The translations under genes were made by a program, and so were the position numbers. A model generated the notes under the pieces. The model ran no database searches. It was given only the letters and a program-made list of their open reading frames with translations, and was not told where the DNA came from. Shown here one piece after another: positions 8,195 to 14,821 of a stretch of 39,121 nt of DNA (position 1 is its first letter; each line of letters opens with the position of its first letter). Source of the DNA: a virus; IMG/VR virus record IMGVR_UViG_3300048079_000019, positions 1-39,121 of that record. One strand, given 5' to 3'.

Positions 8195-8343
8195 GCAACC
8201 TCCAGCACCCGGCGAAGCTCATAGCCTGGGTTCAGCTGCGGACGTGGGCGAATGTCTTGCTCGGCCTGGCTAGCGTCGCTCGGCGGGTTGCGCAGGGCCG
8301 CGATCAGTGCAGCCACGGCAACCCATGCGTTGATGTGTGTCAT
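8191..8343 (-). CDS. Short hydrophobic-start protein upstream of terS
   Basis: This is a 50-codon gene whose TGA overlaps the terS start (ATGA), so it is translationally coupled. Codons are strongly GC-ending, like the neighbours. The N-terminus has a short hydrophobic helix (AWVAVAALIAAL, about residues 6-17); the rest is Pro/Arg/Gln-rich and polar. I see no recognised family and no good ribosome site. An in-frame stop lies 9 bases upstream of the ATG, fixing the start. A membrane or structural role cannot be decided. Confidence 0.55.
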   Translation of the reverse strand: MTHINAWVAVAALIAALRNPPSDASQAEQDIRPRPQLNPGYELRRVLEVA

Positions 8344-8428
8344 GGTTGCGGTTCACTTCAATTTGGATGAGCAGCATGAGCCACCGTCGCTCGTCGGCGA
8401 TGGACCAGCGATCGGAGGTGGTTGGCAT
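8270..8428 (-). CDS. Possible 52-aa protein overlapping the pre-terS gene
   Basis: This short reading frame begins MPTTSDRWSIADERRWLML. It has good codon bias for its first 30 codons, before it enters the overlap with the 50-aa gene, where bias falls away. There is no convincing ribosome site. It lies just downstream of a minus-strand terminator, so it would be the first gene of the late transcript if transcription starts here. It may be only a reading frame within the leader. Confidence 0.3.
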   Translation of the reverse strand: MPTTSDRWSIADERRWLMLLIQIEVNRNHDTHQRMGCRGCTDRGPAQPAERR

Positions 8429-8441
8429 GATGCTCGGGAAT

Positions 8442-8476
8442 AAAAAATGCCCAGCAGCGACTGGCGCAAGCTGGGC
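8442..8476 (-). terminator. Rho-independent terminator on minus strand
   Basis: A 7-bp stem (8470-8476 with 8449-8455) encloses a 14-base loop and is followed on the minus strand by ATTTTTTATT. It separates the 8741-9142 gene from the terminase genes and would stop leftward transcripts unless they are antiterminated. Confidence 0.7.
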
Positions 8477-8740
8477 GAAACGTCGGTCTTTCAACCGGCG
8501 GAGGAGATGGGGGTGGTGGAGCGCACCTCGTTGCGCCGCTCATGGCGGGAGAATGGGGTGAGAGGTGGTCCACCACATGGCTACCGCTTGCAGCCGCTCC
8601 TGGCGACCTCGTGGGCTATGCCCGATGAAACAACAGGCGGCAGTCATGTGGTGATTCGTTTCGTGAATCATTCGGGCCATTAACGGGTCGTCACCTGTAC
8701 CTGGCCACCTGGGATCGACCGGCTTTCACCGGGGCTGCGT
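8477..8740. other. Gene-poor stretch upstream of terminase genes
   Basis: These 264 bases carry no convincing gene on either strand. They contain a short inverted repeat, TGATTC/GAATCA, at about 8652-8670. The stretch lies just before terS, where packaging sites (cos or pac) and late promoters are often found. I see no sequence that proves either. Confidence 0.4.
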
Positions 8741-9142
8741 TCAGATGCAGAGGCGATGACGTGCGCCGCTGACGCGGTCGATGACCGATTGGACGCGCAA
8801 GCACATCACGATCAGCGCGTCATCCAGCGAGCATTGCGGCTCTTGAGCGGGTTCGCTGCCTTCGCCTTTATCCCCACCGGTAGGGCGCGACACTGGCGTC
8901 AGGCGATCGATCAGGGCTTCGCTTTGCTTGTCGAGCGCGTTGACCAATTCGGCCAAACGAGCAATCGATGCGGCCACGGGCGCGTTCACTTGGTTGCTGG
9001 CAGATGATGCCTTGCACCCGGTCATGCTATTCCCCATCCGCATCGAAGTGGCATTGAGGTTTTTCGCAAGAGCTTCACGCTCCATTTTGATGTGCGCTTC
9101 CCAGCGGGCTTGTTCGTCTGCGGTTTGATATTCACGGTCCAT
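8741..9142 (-). CDS. Hypothetical protein between antiterminator-like gene and terminases
   Basis: This 133-residue protein begins MDREYQTADEQARWEAHIK, with GGAGAG just upstream of the ATG. The N-terminal third is charged and helical. The centre (about 60-90) is a leucine/alanine-rich probable coiled coil, then comes a Gly/Pro/Glu-rich linker and a short C-terminal helix with two cysteines. I do not recognise a family. It is the last gene before the 8442-8476 terminator and lies where lambdoid phages place their first late genes. Confidence 0.6.
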   Translation of the reverse strand: MDREYQTADEQARWEAHIKMEREALAKNLNATSMRMGNSMTGCKASSASNQVNAPVAASIARLAELVNALDKQSEALIDRLTPVSRPTGGDKGEGSEPAQEPQCSLDDALIVMCLRVQSVIDRVSGARHRLCI

Positions 9143-9191
9143 GCTCTCTCCTGTTGGTTGTAGGGCGCACTCACGCGCGCGCGTAAACGAG

Positions 9192-9249
9192 AAAGCCCCG
9201 CTCAATCGAACCACTGCATTTTTTGCAGCAGTTCGATTTGCGGGGCTTT
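9192..9249. promoter_or_regulatory. Long inverted repeat downstream of antiterminator-like gene
   Basis: A 58-base hairpin has a 10-bp outer stem (AAAGCCCCGC with GCGGGGCTTT), an 8-bp middle stem (AATCGAAC with GTTCGATT) and a 5-bp tip (CTGCA/TGCAG) around a T5 loop. It could terminate transcription weakly in either direction, since each side ends GGGGCTTT, or act as an RNA control element. It lies in a 157-base gene-free gap between the possible Q gene and the next gene. That is where lambda has its late promoter and antitermination site. Confidence 0.6.
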
Positions 9250-9299
9250 ACACTATCTTGCGAATTCTTGGCGCAATGTTGACATCTAGCACGTATATC

Positions 9300-9644
9300 C
9301 TAATTGAAATATCGCCGAGTAGCAACGTTTTTGAGCATCTTCGGTTGCAATTTCAACTCCGCTGCAACAAGCGCGTCGGCCAGTGATCGCTCGGGATAGC
9401 GCCACGCTGTCGCCAGCCCATGCGCCTTGCGGATCGCCCACCGCTCATGGATTGGCAGGTCGTCAATCATGACGTCGACCGCCTCGCCGCACGCCATGAA
9501 CTCTTTCACGTCCTGCGGATGCGACAGTCCATCCGAGTGAGCACGATCGTTCAGCGTCATCCAGCGCGCCCACGTCTTCATCACGTTGTTGTACGGGGTG
9601 TCAGCCTCTGGTGCGGCGCCGACTGCCTGCAGTACCGCGCTCAT
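9300..9644 (-). CDS. Possible late antiterminator (Q-like) or small regulatory protein
   Basis: This 114-residue helical protein has Trp-rich NNVMKTWARWMTL near the N-terminus. Its second half (AVDVMIDDLPIHERWAIRKAHG and the segment after it) reads like the HTH-containing C-terminus of small phage antitermination Q proteins. It is the last gene before a gene-free gap that contains a large hairpin and precedes the terminases, the classical position of Q. The preceding gene overlaps it by 4 bases. The identification rests mainly on position and weak motif similarity; another HTH regulator is possible. Confidence 0.45.
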   Translation of the reverse strand: MSAVLQAVGAAPEADTPYNNVMKTWARWMTLNDRAHSDGLSHPQDVKEFMACGEAVDVMIDDLPIHERWAIRKAHGLATAWRYPERSLADALVAAELKLQPKMLKNVATRRYFN

Positions 9645-9967
9645 GGCTGCGCTCCGAACAGTCCCCAGATGAGCGCATCACGCGGCACTGGAACGAATTC
9701 CCACGACTTCACTGTTCGCTGCTTCGGGTAGTCGATACCGAGTGCCGGGTTCTTCGGGTCGTATTCTGGTGCGGGGCCAGCCTGCCATTTGGCGCAGCGC
9801 TCGCGCATGCTGTTCAGGCGATATATTTTGCCGTCGACCTGCAACTGATGAACCGCCATGTTCACGGATTGGCTAGGGATGCCGAGCCATATCGCAATGT
9901 CGCGAGACAATACCCCAGGGTTTTCTTTAACGATCGCTTCGACGCGCTCTTTTACTGATTTGGCCAT
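9641..9967 (-). CDS. Winged helix-turn-helix protein
   Basis: This is a 108-residue protein. Residues 1-55 form a predicted winged helix: a helix with VKERVEAIVKENPG, a second helix with SRDIAIWLGI, a recognition helix with SQSVNMAVHQLQVDG and a wing KIYRLN. The C-terminal half is Pro/Trp-rich with no known fold. It would bind DNA, perhaps in replication control or late regulation. Its ATG overlaps the NinG stop by one base (TAATG), and its stop overlaps the next ATG. Confidence 0.65.
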   Translation of the reverse strand: MAKSVKERVEAIVKENPGVLSRDIAIWLGIPSQSVNMAVHQLQVDGKIYRLNSMRERCAKWQAGPAPEYDPKNPALGIDYPKQRTVKSWEFVPVPRDALIWGLFGAQP

Positions 9968-10605
9968 TACATTTGCTCCTTGAGTTGTTTGAGCTGCGCG
10001 CGGAACTCTTTGGTCATCCGGCGCAGGTCGTCATGGGTCCACTTGGCGGGGGTGTTGTCGGCTTCGAGCGCCTCGACGCGCGCCAGGCCGATGCGGGCGA
10101 TCAGGCCCAGTCGGTAATCGACTGCGCGGCCAGCGCCGTGTCGGTTGCAATAGACCAGCTGTCGATGAGCATTGTCGAAGTTGAAGCGCAGGTGCGGTGC
10201 CGAACCGGTGCTGCGGAAGTGACCGCAATCCCAGCCGTGCCCGTGTAGGGCATCCACCTTCGTTTGCTCGCGGCCACAGCAGATGCACGGCTGGCCCTCG
10301 TCCCGGTGCCGCACCACGGCGTTGAACGCCTTCTGGCAGTCGGCGACCAGCTGCGGGTACGTCTTCATGCCGTCGAGCTTGGCCTTGTCCTGCGCGCGCT
10401 CGGCCCGCTGCTTCTTCGCCTTCTGCTGCGCCGTGACCTTCTTGCCGTGCTCGGCAGCGCAGGCCAGGCCGCACGCGACCTGCAGCGGCATGCGCGGCTC
10501 GAACCGGGCGCGGCACACCTTGCACGACTTCATGCGTGGCTTGCCGACTGCCGGCGCGGCCTGGCGCGGGAGCGGCGCCTTGCGTGCGAATGCTGTCCTG
10601 ATCAT
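9967..10605 (-). CDS. ninG: NinG-family recombination protein
   Basis: This 212-residue protein matches the lambda NinG (Rap) layout. It has an N-terminal zinc-binding part with CKVC (Cys28, Cys31) and Cys45/Cys49, then a Lys/Ala-rich helical stretch. A nuclease-like core follows, with CICCGRE, WDCGHFRS (His129) and VYCNRHGAG. NinG is a Holliday-junction and branched-DNA endonuclease used in phage recombination. The start at 10605 overlaps the upstream gene stop (ATGA). Length is typical for the family. Confidence 0.9.
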   Translation of the reverse strand: MIRTAFARKAPLPRQAAPAVGKPRMKSCKVCRARFEPRMPLQVACGLACAAEHGKKVTAQQKAKKQRAERAQDKAKLDGMKTYPQLVADCQKAFNAVVRHRDEGQPCICCGREQTKVDALHGHGWDCGHFRSTGSAPHLRFNFDNAHRQLVYCNRHGAGRAVDYRLGLIARIGLARVEALEADNTPAKWTHDDLRRMTKEFRAQLKQLKEQM

Positions 10606-10856
10606 GACAGCGCCCACATCGCCAGCAGCGCCAGGATCAGCAGGAGCAGGATTGCGGCCGGCCACAGGCTCTCGGCCGGCGGGCTGTCGAACACTTCCTC
10701 CCACGTCACGTAGTTGAGCGCCGAGCACTCGCCGTCGTCACCGTCCAGCCAGACGCACGGGAATACCAGGTGGCCGCCGTGCACTTCGCGGCCGTACAAG
10801 GCCGGGTTGCCCTGCTTGTCGTAGACGAGCTGGCCGGATTTGAAGGTTGGGGTCAT
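10602..10856 (-). CDS. Small protein with C-terminal membrane helix
   Basis: This 84-residue protein has a soluble N-terminal part (FKSGQLVYDKQGNPALYGRE), which looks like a small beta-barrel. It ends in one hydrophobic helix, WPAAILLLLILALLAMWALS, which would anchor it in the inner membrane with the N-terminus inside or outside. I recognise no family. It is coupled to ninG by an ATGA overlap and has GAGGGG upstream of its start. A membrane-anchored early phage protein could affect the host envelope or superinfection, but this is speculation. Confidence 0.6.
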   Translation of the reverse strand: MTPTFKSGQLVYDKQGNPALYGREVHGGHLVFPCVWLDGDDGECSALNYVTWEEVFDSPPAESLWPAAILLLLILALLAMWALS

Positions 10857-10867
10857 GGTCTGGCCCC

Positions 10868-11350
10868 TCAGTTCAGCAACGATGGCTGGATCTTGGATGC
10901 CAGTTCTTCGCGCTCATCGCGGAAGTTGGGCAGCGCGCGCTTGCGCTCGAGCATCAGGTGCGAACCGAACGACGCGCGGACCTGCGACTCGGCTTCCTTG
11001 GCGATCAGGGCCTGCATCTGCTGCCACAGGTTCTGTTCGCCGCGGCGCAGCGCGTCGGCCATCTCGTTGAAGGCCCGGATGTAGTCTTCCTTGAAGGCTG
11101 CAGCTTTTGGACCGGAGAAGCCCATCGCCAACATCGCAAAGCCGTCTTTGGTCATGGTGACACGGCGCCGCAGTTTGCCCTGCGCATCCAAATATTCGGC
11201 CAATCCATAATTGGATCGGCGAAATTCTTCAGAACATTTGAGGTTGACATAGGCGCGTAGCACGTGCGCATGCTGCTTGCCGAACGTGCGGGCCAGCGTC
11301 TGCGAGTCGGTCACGATGCGGTCTTGGTCGATATTTACGAGATTCGTCAT
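10868..11350 (-). CDS. rha: Rha-family phage regulatory protein
   Basis: This is a 160-residue protein. Residues 1-110 match the pRha domain: VTDSQTLARTFGKQHAHVLR, then FRRSNYGLAEYLDAQGKLRR, TMTKDGFAMLAMGFSGPKAA and FKEDYIRAFNEM. In phi80 and P22 relatives, Rha proteins interfere with infection of IHF-deficient hosts and are regulated with early genes. A C-terminal charged region has no clear fold. The ATG at 11350 has AAGGAA seven bases upstream. It is encoded in the replication arm between the helicase and ninG. Confidence 0.85.
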   Translation of the reverse strand: MTNLVNIDQDRIVTDSQTLARTFGKQHAHVLRAYVNLKCSEEFRRSNYGLAEYLDAQGKLRRRVTMTKDGFAMLAMGFSGPKAAAFKEDYIRAFNEMADALRRGEQNLWQQMQALIAKEAESQVRASFGSHLMLERKRALPNFRDEREELASKIQPSLLN

Positions 11351-11367
11351 GGTCCAGTTCCTTTCGG

Positions 11368-11589
11368 TTATGCGCTCGCGCGCTGGTCGGTTTCTGTCTT
11401 GTCCTGCTGCTGCGCCACATACCGCGCACGCGGCGCCCGGTCGCGCGCTTCCTTGAACAGCACGCCGATCTGGCCGTGCCAGGGGGTTACGCGCTCCCAG
11501 GCGGTGCACCAGCCGTGGCCGGCGGGAAGGTTGGGGCGGCCGGCTACGGTGTAGCGTTCGCAGTAGGCGCATGGGTCGTGGGCGCTCAT
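11368..11589 (-). CDS. Small Cys-containing hypothetical protein
   Basis: This 73-residue protein starts MSAHDPCAYCERYTV, with a CxxC pair (Cys7, Cys10) and a further HGWC that could complete a small metal site. The C-terminal half is Arg/Gln/Glu-rich. Its ATG overlaps the helicase stop codon (ATGA). Similar short CxxC proteins are common beside phage replication genes, but no function is known to me. Confidence 0.65.
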   Translation of the reverse strand: MSAHDPCAYCERYTVAGRPNLPAGHGWCTAWERVTPWHGQIGVLFKEARDRAPRARYVAQQQDKTETDQRASA

Positions 11590-12923
11590 TCGAAGCCTCC
11601 GCGTTTGGTGGTTGGTCGGGTCGAGGTCGGGCGCCGGAACCAGCGGTACGGCGGGTTCTCGAACCGGGTCTGCGAGCCGATGTACTGCAGGCCGACGACG
11701 CCGGGGCTGCCTTGCCGCTGCTTCGCGCTGATCCACTCGCAGATGCCACGGTCTTCGCTCTCCGGGTTCCACAGCTCGTCGCGGTAGAGAAAGATGATGT
11801 TGGCGGCGTCCTGCTCGATGTATCCGGACACGCCCAGGTCGGACATGATCGGGCGCTTGTCGGCGCGCTTCTCGCACTCGCGGTTCAGCTGGGCCAGCAG
11901 GATCACGACGCAATCGAGCTCCTTGCCCAAGGCGATCAGGCCGCGGGTGTACTCGCCCATCGCCTCGTGCAGCTTGTCCGACTTGGCGCCTGTGATGAAC
12001 GAGAGCTGATCGATGCAGATGACGTCCAGGCCGTGCGTGCGCTTGATCTTGCGAGCCTTGGCGCGGATTTCCTGCACGTTCAGCGAGGTCTGGTCGTCGA
12101 TGAACAGGTTCAGGTTGCGCGAGTTGATCGTCGCGGCCGTGATCGCTTCCCAGTTCGCCGTGTCGTCGGCGCGGTCTTCGCCTGGCCGGCGCAACCACTT
12201 CATGTCGACGCGGGCCAGGGCCGAAATATTCCGATCGTTGACCTGGTTCGTGGACATTTCCATGGACAGGAACAGCGCCGAGTAGTCGCGCGCGGCGTTG
12301 CGGCAGATGCCCAGGCCGGCGGCGGTCTTGCCGGTGCCGGGGCGGCCAGCGATCACCGTCAGCGTGCCGCGCTCGAAGCCACCGTCGAGCATGTCGTCGA
12401 GATGCTGGAACCCGGTCGGGATCGGGCGGATCTTGCCGTGCATGCGGTCCTGCAGCAGGGTCAGGTATTCGCCGAGCGTGTCGTCGATGCGGCGCGGGTC
12501 CTTCGTCGTCTTGCGCTGGGCCAGATCGTCCAGCTTGGCCGCGGCCTCGGCGATGCAGTCGGCGCTGTCCTTGTGCGAGTCAGCGTCGGCGCCCAGGTCG
12601 ATCGACAGGGCCTGCAGTGCTCGCTTCGTGGCCTTCTCGATGACGATGCGGCCGTGGTACTCGATCTTCGCCGCGCTGGATGCCGAGGCGTGTAGCGAGA
12701 TCAGGTACGGCAGCGTGTCCTGCCCCAGGCGTTCAGCCAGGGTGATGGCATCGACGCGCTTGCCGGCACGCAGCTGGTCGACGATCTCGCCGAACATGGC
12801 GCGGTGGTCTCCACGGAAGAAGTGGGCGGCGTCCAGGTCCGGAATGCGGTCCAGGGCGTCGTTGTCGCGCATCAGCGAGCCGATGACTTCCTGCTCGGCC
12901 TGAACGTTGAATTGTTCGCTCAT
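11586..12923 (-). CDS. dnaB: DnaB-type replicative helicase
   Basis: This 445-residue protein has both parts of the DnaB family. The N-terminal helical domain is at residues 1-110 (EQEVIGSLMRDN, AHFFRGDHRAMF). The RecA-like motor has Walker A GRPGTGKT at 193-200, Walker B VICIDQ at 301-306 and ILLAQLNRECEKR with the family's arginine-rich segment. It unwinds phage DNA as a hexamer at the replication fork. The gene is coupled by ATGA overlaps to the initiator gene upstream and a small gene downstream. This phage brings its own helicase instead of a lambda-P-type loader. Confidence 0.95.
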   Translation of the reverse strand: MSEQFNVQAEQEVIGSLMRDNDALDRIPDLDAAHFFRGDHRAMFGEIVDQLRAGKRVDAITLAERLGQDTLPYLISLHASASSAAKIEYHGRIVIEKATKRALQALSIDLGADADSHKDSADCIAEAAAKLDDLAQRKTTKDPRRIDDTLGEYLTLLQDRMHGKIRPIPTGFQHLDDMLDGGFERGTLTVIAGRPGTGKTAAGLGICRNAARDYSALFLSMEMSTNQVNDRNISALARVDMKWLRRPGEDRADDTANWEAITAATINSRNLNLFIDDQTSLNVQEIRAKARKIKRTHGLDVICIDQLSFITGAKSDKLHEAMGEYTRGLIALGKELDCVVILLAQLNRECEKRADKRPIMSDLGVSGYIEQDAANIIFLYRDELWNPESEDRGICEWISAKQRQGSPGVVGLQYIGSQTRFENPPYRWFRRPTSTRPTTKRGGFE

Positions 12924-13738
12924 GCGGCCTCCGCGTGCATGCGCTGGGCTTGCTGGCCGACGGTCGTCAGGGCGTAGTTGCCGTCAGCACCGACGAACCA
13001 GAGCTTGAACCAGTTGCCCTTGACCGATTTCAGGAACACCGTGCGCCAGGCCTTGTACCGCTTCGAGTCCGGCGCCTGGTAGCGGTCCTTGAACTCGCGC
13101 CACTGCAGCGACAGGAAGTCGGCAGGCAGCTTGACCTTGTCGGCATAGGCGAACACCGGGTCGTCGTCCGGGATCGGCTTGGCACCAGTCGAACGGCAGT
13201 CAGCCAGGAACGTCTGCAGGGAGACGGCTGCTTTCGGCTTGCCGATCTTCTCGACGGGCTGCCCCCCTTGGGGGGTATGGGGGGTTTTAAGTTCTTCTCT
13301 ACTCTTCTCTTCTCTAGGCGTGTCTTGGTGTGACGTGGCGTGACTTGGCGTGACAACAGACATATCACCATCGTTTGCACTGTCACGCTCACGCTGTGCA
13401 CGCTTGCGCTCTGCTGCAGTCGTGTCCACACGTTCACGCTTTGGCTGACGCTCTTCCCAGCGGGTGACGCGTTCGCCGTCGACCAGCGAGCGGCCTTGCA
13501 TTGCTTCGAGGATGCGTGCCGTGGTGCCTTCGTCGGCGCCCAGGAGGAAGTCGGTAGCGTCGCAGTCGACAGAGCCGTACAGGCCCCGTTCCGTGCTTGC
13601 GCTTGCCTGTTCGAGGATCAGTGCCCACACAGCGATGACGTCGCCGACACGGGCGCGGGCTTTCTTGGCCACCAGGCCGAACTTCGGATCGTTCACGCTG
13701 CCGTGGTGCCAGCGGAACCAGTCGATACCGTTAGCCAT
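12920..13738 (-). CDS. Replication initiator (O-like) protein
   Basis: This 272-residue protein lies directly upstream of the helicase gene. Residues 1-95 look like a winged-helix replisome-organiser domain (WFRWHHGSVNDPKFGLVAKK, then a helix-rich part). A Lys/Glu/Ser/Pro-rich linker spans about 95-165. The C-terminal part (AYADKVKLPADFLSLQWREF, KAWRTVFLKSVKGNWFKLWF) resembles the region that contacts helicase or binds ssDNA. As with lambda O, the gene contains DNA repeats that look like its own origin. The ATG at 13738 has GGGGAG eight bases upstream. Confidence 0.8.
   Translation of the reverse strand: MANGIDWFRWHHGSVNDPKFGLVAKKARARVGDVIAVWALILEQASASTERGLYGSVDCDATDFLLGADEGTTARILEAMQGRSLVDGERVTRWEERQPKRERVDTTAAERKRAQRERDSANDGDMSVVTPSHATSHQDTPREEKSREELKTPHTPQGGQPVEKIGKPKAAVSLQTFLADCRSTGAKPIPDDDPVFAYADKVKLPADFLSLQWREFKDRYQAPDSKRYKAWRTVFLKSVKGNWFKLWFVGADGNYALTTVGQQAQRMHAEAA
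13262..13356. other. Probable replication origin: four 10-bp iterons plus purine tract and C6/G6/G6 run
   Basis: Four adjacent 10-bp direct repeats lie at 13317-13326, 13327-13336, 13337-13346 and 13347-13356, with consensus GGCGTGACTT. Next to them (13291-13316) is a stretch that is almost pure pyrimidine on the plus strand. Beyond it, C6 (13262-13267), TT, G6 (13270-13275), TAT, G6 (13279-13284) can form a hairpin or a G-rich structure. The layout inside the initiator gene parallels the lambda origin, where iterons sit next to an easily melted segment. Confidence 0.65.
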
Positions 13739-13740
13739 GG

Positions 13741-13959
13741 TCAGTGCTCCCCGCCGAGAATGAGCAGGGACGCCTTGCGCGCCAGGGAGGCACGCTGGTC
13801 AGCTACTTGGGTTTCGTTCAGGCGGGCGCAGGCTTCGTCAGCCAGGGCCTTGGTAGGGCAGGCGCCGGCCGTGGTGAGCACGTGCGGGATGCCAGGGGTA
13901 GGGTAGGTGATGAGGTAGAGGCCTGATGAATCAGGCCCGGTGGTGGCGAAAGTAGTCAT
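13741..13959 (-). CDS. Small hypothetical early protein
   Basis: This is a 72-residue protein. The first half (TTGPDSSGLYLITYPTPGIP) resembles a small beta sheet, and the second half (ALADEACARLNETQVADQ) is an amphipathic helix. I recognise no family. It starts inside an ATGA overlap with the previous gene and stops two bases before the initiator start, so it belongs to the leftward early operon. Confidence 0.6.
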   Translation of the reverse strand: MTTFATTGPDSSGLYLITYPTPGIPHVLTTAGACPTKALADEACARLNETQVADQRASLARKASLLILGGEH

Positions 13960-14138
13960 GGCTGGCCGGCTTTCGTGCTGTCGATGATGCTGCGCAGCTG
14001 ACGGCGGGCCTGACGCTCTGCCTCTTGACGGAAAGCGTCGCCGCGATGAGCGATCGCATCTTTGTCGACGGTGCGCCAAATGCGGGCGGCCACTTCGATG
14101 GGGCTACTTTGCTGCTGTGCTGCTGTTTGTGTGCTCAT
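13956..14138 (-). CDS. Small helical early protein
   Basis: This 60-residue protein begins MSTQTAAQQQSSP and continues as one long charged helix (GDAFRQEAERQARRQLRSII). GGAG lies seven bases before the ATG at 14138, which argues against starts further upstream. It is coupled to the next gene by ATGA. No function can be given. Confidence 0.6.
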   Translation of the reverse strand: MSTQTAAQQQSSPIEVAARIWRTVDKDAIAHRGDAFRQEAERQARRQLRSIIDSTKAGQP

Positions 14139-14177
14139 AGCTACTCCGTGATTGGATTGATGACCCATTGCCCGGCA

Positions 14178-14420
14178 TCAAAGACGCATGCGCACTTGAG
14201 GGCGTGCTGCGCGGCCGGGCAGTAACATGGCCATGTTCTGGCCGTACACTGGTCGTTCTTGCCGCTGCTGAGCTCGCGTATCCTTTCGGTCTGCGAGCCA
14301 TCCTTTCGCCAGGTTGCGCAGCAAGGTGCTGTGCTTGACGTCGGCTGCGGCACATTCCTGTTGCAGGTCGATGAACTCGTCTGCGTTGAACAGGGTTTTC
14401 ACTTCGATGTTTCGTGGCAT
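14178..14420 (-). CDS. Ribbon-helix-helix (Arc-like) DNA-binding protein
   Basis: In this 80-residue protein the first 50 residues follow the ribbon-helix-helix plan. A short strand with basic and polar faces (RNIEVKTLF) is followed by a helix (ADEFIDLQQECAAADV) and a second helix (KHSTLLRNLAKGWLADR). The C-terminus is Arg-rich and probably disordered. Such proteins repress phage promoters as dimers. It is the second gene of the leftward early operon, straight after the cro-like gene, with AGGAG upstream of the ATG. It could control early timing or act like Arc in antirepressor systems, but no antirepressor gene is apparent. Confidence 0.65.
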   Translation of the reverse strand: MPRNIEVKTLFNADEFIDLQQECAAADVKHSTLLRNLAKGWLADRKDTRAQQRQERPVYGQNMAMLLPGRAARPQVRMRL

Positions 14421-14484
14421 TTCTGGCTCCTGGGGTAGTTCGGGTTGGGGGGCGTTCGATACTTCGGTGCTGCTGGTGCGGGGA

Positions 14485-14739
14485 TTAGTGCTGCTGCGCT
14501 GCGCGGCGCCGGCCTGGCGGTGGTGCTGCGCGGATGAAGGCCCAATCGGCTTCCGGGCACAACTCCTCGCAAACCAGCATCCGGCCGCTTTCGCGCTCCA
14601 GGTTGATCGCGAGCTTTTCGGTGCATGTCCGGTTGCCGTAGCCGACTTGGCGCAGGTAGTCGAACGATGTTCCGCAGCGGGCCGCGAAGGGTTCCCGGGC
14701 TTCCACCGGGATGGCGTTCAGGTAGTCGATGAGCTTCAT
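14485..14739 (-). CDS. Cro-like (YdaS-type) HTH repressor
   Basis: This 84-residue protein is divergent from the cI-type gene. The HTH lies in residues 1-55: MKLIDYLNAI, PFAARCGTSFDYLRQVGYG with the recognition helix, then EKLAINLERESGRMLVCEE. The last segment is typical of YdaS/Cro proteins (AINLERESGGxVxxxxL). A Pro/Arg tail follows. It would bind the operators between the two genes and favour lytic growth. AGGAGT lies just before the ATG. The best promoter leaves almost no untranslated leader. Confidence 0.75.
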   Translation of the reverse strand: MKLIDYLNAIPVEAREPFAARCGTSFDYLRQVGYGNRTCTEKLAINLERESGRMLVCEELCPEADWAFIRAAPPPGRRRAAQQH

Positions 14740-14746
14740 GACTCCT

Positions 14747-14775
14747 ACTTTATCAATTGGTACAGTCAAAGTCAA
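14747..14775 (-). promoter_or_regulatory. Leftward early promoter (PR-like) with 18-bp operator O1
   Basis: On the minus strand TTGACT (14775-14770) and TAAAGT (14752-14747) are separated by 17 bases. The operator at 14748-14765 is an imperfect 18-bp palindrome covering the -10 element (CTTTATCAA then TTGGTACAG on the plus strand). The same layout recurs at 16996-17024, where the operator matches this one at 16 of 18 positions, which strongly supports both sites. Confidence 0.75.
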
Positions 14776-14785
14776 GCGAATGCTA

Positions 14786-14815
14786 ATTTATCAGATGCTA
14801 AAAGTGAGAGATAAT
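14786..14815 (+). promoter_or_regulatory. cI maintenance promoter (PRM-like) with operator O2
   Basis: TTTATC (14787-14792) and GATAAT (14810-14815) are 17 bases apart on the plus strand. Transcription would begin close to the ATG at 14822, giving a leaderless repressor mRNA as for lambda cI. The -35 element lies in a second operator-like imperfect palindrome (14786-14803) that shares TTTA-N-CA half sites with O1. Confidence 0.55.
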
Positions 14816-14821
14816 TTCCGG

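Noticed and set aside
8447-8683. Plus-strand frame in the gap before terS
   Set aside because: No ribosome site, no codon bias and a start inside a minus-strand terminator.
9251-9290. CII-type site TTGC-N6-TTGG followed by a perfect TTGACA on the plus strand
   Set aside because: No CII-like gene is visible, the -10 is poor and the second half site is imperfect; probably chance.
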